Source of the DNA: Sulfuricurvum sp.
Lineage (GTDB): Bacteria; Campylobacterota; Campylobacteria; Campylobacterales; Sulfurimonadaceae
DNA: 9,298 nt
Direction: 5' to 3'
NCBI GenBank assembly: GCA_014764075.1
Contig: JACXUE010000038.1
Span: forward strand, 1-9,298
In this document: one piece after another, positions 6,144 to 9,298 of the stretch
Layout of the letters: every line of letters starts with the position of its first letter
Numbering within the stretch: position 1 is the stretch's first letter
Made by a program: the position numbers and the translations under genes
Notes under the pieces: generated by a model
Databases searched by the model: none
Seen by the model: only the letters and a program-made list of their open reading frames with translations
Told to the model about the DNA's origin: nothing

Positions 6144-6391
6144 GCGTTTGCTCCTTTAACAAGAGTTTTCAAACGGAACGATTTTGATTTAGAGATCGGA
6201 CGACATTCGATCGCAACCACTTCGTCGCCAACATTAAGCTGGTTATTTTCGTCGTGGATTTGATATTTTTTGAAACGTTTGACCGTTTTATGGTAACGTG
6301 GGTGCATAACGCGGCGCTCAACAACGATGGTCGCTGTTTTGTCGCCTGCTTTAGTCACTACGATACCTTGAATTTCACGTTTGTGTGTCAT
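6140..6391 (-). CDS. rpsQ: 30S ribosomal protein S17 (uS17)
   Basis: S17 is a primary 16S rRNA binder of the 5' domain of the 30S subunit, an OB-fold protein. The product is 83 residues, the same as E. coli. The pattern is MTHKREIQGIVVTKAGDKTA, then ERRVMHPRYHKTVKRFKKYQIHD and VGDEVVAIECRPISKSKSFRL, matching the family signature G D . V . I . E . R P . S K. TAAGGG about 9 nt upstream overlaps the rpmC stop. The stop overlaps the start of rplN. Confidence 0.99.
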   Translation of the reverse strand: MTHKREIQGIVVTKAGDKTATIVVERRVMHPRYHKTVKRFKKYQIHDENNQLNVGDEVVAIECRPISKSKSFRLKTLVKGANA

Positions 6392-6401
6392 AGCTTAGCC
6401 C

Positions 6402-6587
6402 TTACTTCACTGCTCTGATGGCAGTGTTGATGCGTGCAATGTCTTTTTTCGCCGTGCGAAGTTCGCTCGTATTCGTCAATTGCATCATTTTTTGCTTGAT
6501 TTTCAAAGTGAAAAGCTCAATTTTTTTCTCTTTGAGCATCCCTTGAAGTTCAGCAGCACTCTTGCCGTTCAAATCAGTATATTTCAT
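6402..6587 (-). CDS. rpmC: 50S ribosomal protein L29 (uL29)
   Basis: L29 is a small helical protein at the tunnel exit next to L23, part of the docking site for trigger factor, SRP and the translocon. The product is 61 residues (E. coli 63) and mostly two antiparallel helices. It begins MKYTDLNGKSAAELQGML, followed by KKIELFTLKIKQKMMQLTNT, and ends with the basic RTAKKDIARINTAI. The start lies inside the 3' end of rplP (14-nt overlap), with GGAG 7 nt upstream. The other ATG there, in GAGATGAGC, is in the rplP frame. Confidence 0.98.
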   Translation of the reverse strand: MKYTDLNGKSAAELQGMLKEKKIELFTLKIKQKMMQLTNTSELRTAKKDIARINTAIRAVK

Positions 6588-6999
6588 TGCTCATCTCCGC
6601 AGTTACGATTTTTGTTTTGAACGGGAGTTTTTGCATCGCGAGCGACAAAGCTTCGCGAGCAAGAGTCTCTTCAACCCCACCCATTTCAAAAATGATACGA
6701 CCTGGCTTGATGTTCATTACCCATTGATCAACAGAACCTTTACCTTTACCCATACGCACTTCAAGCGGCTTGGCAGTCAACGGTTTATCTGGGAACACGC
6801 GGATCCAGATTTTACCTTGACGTTTAATGTGACGGTTTGCTGCAATACGAGCCGCTTCTATTTGGCGAGAGTTAATACGTCCCGCTTCCGTAGCTTTGAA
6901 TCCGATTGACCCGAAATCAAGCTTATTTGCATTCGTAGCGTAACCTCGGTTACGCCCTTTCATTTGTTTACGATATTTCGTACGCTTTGGCATTAACAT
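6574..6999 (-). CDS. rplP: 50S ribosomal protein L16 (uL16)
   Basis: L16 organises the A-site tRNA region and the peptidyl-transferase surroundings of the 50S subunit. The product is 141 residues (E. coli 136). Conserved blocks are MPKRTKYRKQMKGRNRG, FKATEAGRINSRQIEAARIA (about 35-53), KIWIRVFPDKP and RMGKGKGSVDQWV (about 82-94), which contacts the tRNA. Two ATGs are present (6997-6999 and 6991-6993). The first matches the usual ML.PKRTK start and is closer to the AAGG in the rpsC tail. The gap to rpsC is 2 nt; the 3' end overlaps rpmC. Confidence 0.99.
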   Translation of the reverse strand: MLMPKRTKYRKQMKGRNRGYATNANKLDFGSIGFKATEAGRINSRQIEAARIAANRHIKRQGKIWIRVFPDKPLTAKPLEVRMGKGKGSVDQWVMNIKPGRIIFEMGGVEETLAREALSLAMQKLPFKTKIVTAEMSNEIY

Positions 7000-7001
7000 G
7001 A

Positions 7002-7712
7002 TTAGTCAGCCTTTCGACGAGGACGACGTGGTTTATTATCACGACCCTCTTCTTTAGATTCTTTTAGTTCTGGCTGGATCCCTTTGGTGAGAACTTCACC
7101 TTTGAAAATCCAAACTTTGATACCGATTACACCGTAAGTAGTGTGCGCTTCAGCAAAACCGTAATCGATTTTTGCACGAAGGGTATGCAACGGTACGCGA
7201 CCTTCAAGGTACCACTCAGTACGAGCGATCTCAGCACCGCCGAGACGACCTGAAACTGAAACTTTGATACCTTTAGCCCCTGCACGTTGTGCGTTTTGCA
7301 TAACTTTTTTCATCGCCCGACGGAAAGCGACACGCTTTTCAAGTTGAGTCGCAACGTTTTCGGCAACAAGTTGTGCAGACGATTGCGCTTTTTTCTCTTC
7401 TTTAATGTTTACTGCTACCGGTTTACCGACAAGACTTTGAAGAGATTCTTTGATTTTTTCAATGTCAGAACCTTTCTTACCGATAATAATACCCGGACGA
7501 GCCGCAATGATCGTAACACGAAGACGTTTCGCAGTTCGTTCGATCACGATGTTGCTCACACCTGCGTAGTAGAGTTCTTTTTTCAAATAGGTACGAATTT
7601 TATGGTCTTCGCCCAAAGAAACCGCAGCCGTTTTGAAGTTAGGGAACCAGCGTGATTCCCAGTTGCGGTTGATGCCCAGACGAAGTCCGATAGGATTAAC
7701 TTTATGACCCAT
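7002..7712 (-). CDS. rpsC: 30S ribosomal protein S3 (uS3)
   Basis: S3 lies at the mRNA entry tunnel and, with S4 and S5, acts as the ribosomal helicase. The product is 236 residues (E. coli 233). It starts MGHKVNPIGLRLGI. A type II KH domain spans about 38-106, with the loop GKKG at 78-81 in RPGIIIGKKGSDIEKIK. R131, R132 and K135 in AFRRAMKKVM occupy the positions of the E. coli helicase residues. SVSGRLGGAEIARTE (152-166) is the S3 C-terminal signature. The tail is charged and basic (residues about 216-236). GAGGG in the last rplV codons serves as SD; the gap is 2 nt. Confidence 0.99.
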   Translation of the reverse strand: MGHKVNPIGLRLGINRNWESRWFPNFKTAAVSLGEDHKIRTYLKKELYYAGVSNIVIERTAKRLRVTIIAARPGIIIGKKGSDIEKIKESLQSLVGKPVAVNIKEEKKAQSSAQLVAENVATQLEKRVAFRRAMKKVMQNAQRAGAKGIKVSVSGRLGGAEIARTEWYLEGRVPLHTLRAKIDYGFAEAHTTYGVIGIKVWIFKGEVLTKGIQPELKESKEEGRDNKPRRPRRKAD

Positions 7713-7714
7713 AA

Positions 7715-8032
7715 TTATTTACCCTCTACTTCTACCAAAATGTGTGCTGTCGGTTTGCGGATACCAGAAGCGGTTCCGCGTGCACGTTGCATGAAACGTT
7801 TCAAAACCGGACCGTTGTCAACGCGGCATGATGTGATAACACAGTTTTCCGCATCGATGCCGCTGTTAGCAACTGCTGACGCAACCACTTTAGCGATTAT
7901 ACGAGCCGCTTTGTTTGGAGTAAACTCCAACGCAGCCATTGCTTGCTCTGCATTCATTCCTTGAACTTCGCGAGCGATCAAACGAGATTTCGTCGGAGAT
8001 ACGCGAACGAATTTTAATAGTGCTCTTGCCAT
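7715..8032 (-). CDS. rplV: 50S ribosomal protein L22 (uL22)
   Basis: L22 interacts with all 23S rRNA domains, and its long beta-hairpin lines the nascent-peptide tunnel, where changes can affect macrolide resistance and arrest peptides. The product is 105 residues (E. coli 110). It has RVSPTKSRLIAREVQG near the start, FTPNKAARIIAKVVASAVANS in the middle, and the hairpin region LKRFMQRARGTASGIRKPTAHI (about 77-98) ending LVEVEGK. The hairpin shows no visible deletion or insertion against the family pattern. AAGGAAGAG overlaps the rpsS stop and lies just upstream of the ATG (9-nt gap). Confidence 0.99.
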   Translation of the reverse strand: MARALLKFVRVSPTKSRLIAREVQGMNAEQAMAALEFTPNKAARIIAKVVASAVANSGIDAENCVITSCRVDNGPVLKRFMQRARGTASGIRKPTAHILVEVEGK

Positions 8033-8041
8033 ATCTCTTCC

Positions 8042-8323
8042 TTATTTCCCGATTTTCTTTTGTACAGAACCTTTGTGGCCCTTGAAAGTACGTGTCGGTG
8101 CAAATTCACCAAGTTTGTAACCGATGTGGTTTTCTGTTACGAAAACCGGTACAAACTGACGGCCATTGTGAACGTTGAACGTCAAACCGATCATATCCGG
8201 TAAAATCACGCTGCGGCGCGACCATGTTTTGATTGGTTTGTTGCTTTTCGTCTCTTTGGCAGCAATCACTTTTTTCATAAGGTGTCCATCAACGAATGGT
8301 CCTTTTTTTACTGATCTAGCCAT
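8042..8323 (-). CDS. rpsS: 30S ribosomal protein S19 (uS19)
   Basis: S19 sits in the 30S head with S13 and contacts A- and P-site tRNA and the subunit bridges. The product is 93 residues (E. coli 92). It contains KKGPFVDGHLMKKV, TWSRRSVILPDMIGLTFNVHNGR and KLGEFAPTRTFKGHKG. The GHKLGEF motif common elsewhere reads GYKLGEF here. AAAAGGG with TAGG upstream provides the SD inside the rplB tail; the gap to rplB is 2 nt. Confidence 0.99.
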   Translation of the reverse strand: MARSVKKGPFVDGHLMKKVIAAKETKSNKPIKTWSRRSVILPDMIGLTFNVHNGRQFVPVFVTENHIGYKLGEFAPTRTFKGHKGSVQKKIGK

Positions 8324-8325
8324 GA

Positions 8326-9171
8326 TTAGCCTACCCTTTTAGCATTTGGTTTACGGCGAGTAATAATCAATTTATCACTTGCTTTCTTCTTACGTGTTTT
8401 AGCACCTTTAGTCGGTTTACCCCATGGAGTAACCGGGTGACGTCCCGAGTTAGTTTTACCTTCACCACCACCGTGCGGGTGATCGATAGGGTTCATCGCA
8501 GAACCACGCGTTTGAGGACGAATACCCATATAACGTGTACGACCCGCTTTACCAAAAACAACGTTGATGTATTCTTCGTTACCGACGACGCCCACTGTTG
8601 CCATACATTCACCTAAAACATAACGCATTTCGCTTGATGGAAGACGAAGAGAGACGTATTTTCCTTCGCGACCCATGATTTGCGCTGATGTTCCTGCCGA
8701 ACGGACGATTTGACCGCCTTTTCCCGGTTTAAGCTCAATATTATGAACCGTTGTACCCACAGGGATGTTCATCAATTTCATCGCGTTGCCCGCTTTGATA
8801 TCGAGTCCGCTTTCAGCCGCCATAACGCTATCACCAACAACCAAACCTTTCGGTTGAAGAATGTAACGTTTCTCCCCATCAACATAGTTGATCAAAGCGA
8901 TACGACAGTTACGATACGGATCATACTCGATCGCTGCAACTGTTCCGGCGACACCGAATTTGTTACGTTTAAAATCGATGATACGGTAGAGCTTTTTCGC
9001 TCCCGCTTCTTTGTGGCGTGACGTGATACGACCGTTGTTGTTACGTCCAGCAGCAGCTGGAAGTTTTATCAACAAGGAGCGTACAGACGCTTTTGCCGTG
9101 ATGTCCGAGTTATCAACGTTTGTATAAAAACGTCGGCTCGGTGTAGTTGGTTTATACGTTTTGATCGCCAT
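8326..9171 (-). CDS. rplB: 50S ribosomal protein L2 (uL2)
   Basis: L2 is the largest and one of the most conserved 50S proteins, required for subunit association and peptidyl-transferase activity. The product is 281 residues (E. coli 273). It starts MAIKTYKPTTPSRR, has DFKRNKFGVAGTVAAIEYDP (about 66-85), an SH3-like central domain with IELKPGKGGQIVRSAGTSAQ, and the C-terminal signature MNPIDHPHGGGEGKT. H231 in DHPHGGG corresponds to the functionally important H229 of E. coli. The C-terminal basic extension (KGAKTRKKKASDK...) is normal. The ATG is 1 nt after the rplW stop with no strong SD, suggesting coupling. Confidence 0.99.
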   Translation of the reverse strand: MAIKTYKPTTPSRRFYTNVDNSDITAKASVRSLLIKLPAAAGRNNNGRITSRHKEAGAKKLYRIIDFKRNKFGVAGTVAAIEYDPYRNCRIALINYVDGEKRYILQPKGLVVGDSVMAAESGLDIKAGNAMKLMNIPVGTTVHNIELKPGKGGQIVRSAGTSAQIMGREGKYVSLRLPSSEMRYVLGECMATVGVVGNEEYINVVFGKAGRTRYMGIRPQTRGSAMNPIDHPHGGGEGKTNSGRHPVTPWGKPTKGAKTRKKKASDKLIITRRKPNAKRVG

Positions 9172-9172
9172 A

Positions 9173-9298
9173 TTACACCGCCAAACTATCGATTTGTGCG
9201 CCTTCTGGCAATTTTACATAGAACTTTTTAAAGTCGTTTTGTTTACCAGCAAGACCACGGAAACGTTTTACTTTTCCGTCTTGGTTTAGTGAGTTAAC
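9173..9298 (-). CDS. rplW: 50S ribosomal protein L23 (uL23), C-terminal part only
   Basis: L23 stands at the nascent-chain exit beside L29 and is the ribosomal docking site for trigger factor and SRP. Only the last 41 codons and the TAA stop (9173-9175) are inside the window; the rest lies past the right edge. The frame reads VNSLNQDGKVKRFRG, then AGKQNDFKKFYVKLPEGAQI and DSLAV, which fits the family ending with K.KR..G..GKR.D.KKA.V.L.EG. It is directly followed by rplB, the standard S10-operon order, so the upstream genes should be rplD, rplC and rpsJ. Confidence 0.95.
   Translation of the reverse strand, partial: VNSLNQDGKVKRFRGLAGKQNDFKKFYVKLPEGAQIDSLAV

Noticed and set aside
6562..6909. 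115-codon plus-strand open frame opposite rplP
   Set aside because: Antisense shadow of L16 and the L29 start; no family resemblance.
7287..7655. 122-codon plus-strand open frame opposite rpsC
   Set aside because: Antisense shadow of S3; the composition is a by-product of the basic, Lys/Arg-rich protein on the other strand (Phe/Arg-rich translation).
1..9298. Hidden defence, mobile or novel system within the cluster
   Set aside because: From 355 to 9298 every base is accounted for by intact, correctly ordered housekeeping genes; no repeats, inserted ORFs, frameshifts or compositional islands were seen.

Overview
This window is almost entirely a ribosomal-protein operon on the minus strand. 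It reads, in transcription order, rplW (3' end only)-rplB-rpsS-rplV-rpsC-rplP-rpmC-rpsQ-rplN-rplX-rplE-rpsN-rpsH-rplF-rplR-rpsE-rplO-secY-map-infA: the distal half of an S10 operon fused without a break to a spc operon. The organism is most likely a Campylobacterota (Epsilonproteobacteria) member, perhaps close to Sulfuricurvum or Sulfurimonas. This rests on the absence of rpmD between rpsE and rplO, the secY-map-infA order, a short 420-residue SecY and the style of the proteins. The genus is an inference.

Layout. Positions 355-9298 hold twenty minus-strand genes with almost no untranslated sequence. Most junctions are 1-10 nt gaps or 1-14 nt overlaps (three TAATG, one ATGA, and one 14-nt overlap of rplP with rpmC). 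The only larger gaps are 11 nt (rplF/rplR) and 40 nt (rpsN/rpsH). The rpsN stop codon lies in the loop of a perfect 9-bp hairpin beside the 40-nt gap. No promoter or internal terminator is visible, so the transcript presumably starts upstream of rplW, outside the window, and ends after infA.

The 3' border is a convergent junction. The infA stop and the stop of a plus-strand ppnP remnant lie in opposite arms of one 9-bp hairpin, a candidate shared bidirectional terminator. The ppnP reading frame matches the family only in its C-terminal part. Its N-terminal segment and start are missing, and positions 1 to about 126 instead carry an open minus-strand frame with protein-like sequence that I could not identify. 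This left edge is the one part of the window that is not routine.

How the genes work together: the ribosomal proteins supply both subunits, SecY is the membrane channel for nascent and secreted proteins, methionine aminopeptidase trims N-terminal Met, and IF-1 acts in translation initiation. The usual continuation (rpmJ, rpsM, rpsK, rpsD, rpoA, rplQ) does not follow infA here. I found no mobile element, CRISPR array, defence system, tRNA or rRNA. The window is mostly ordinary housekeeping DNA, and the findings are scored accordingly.
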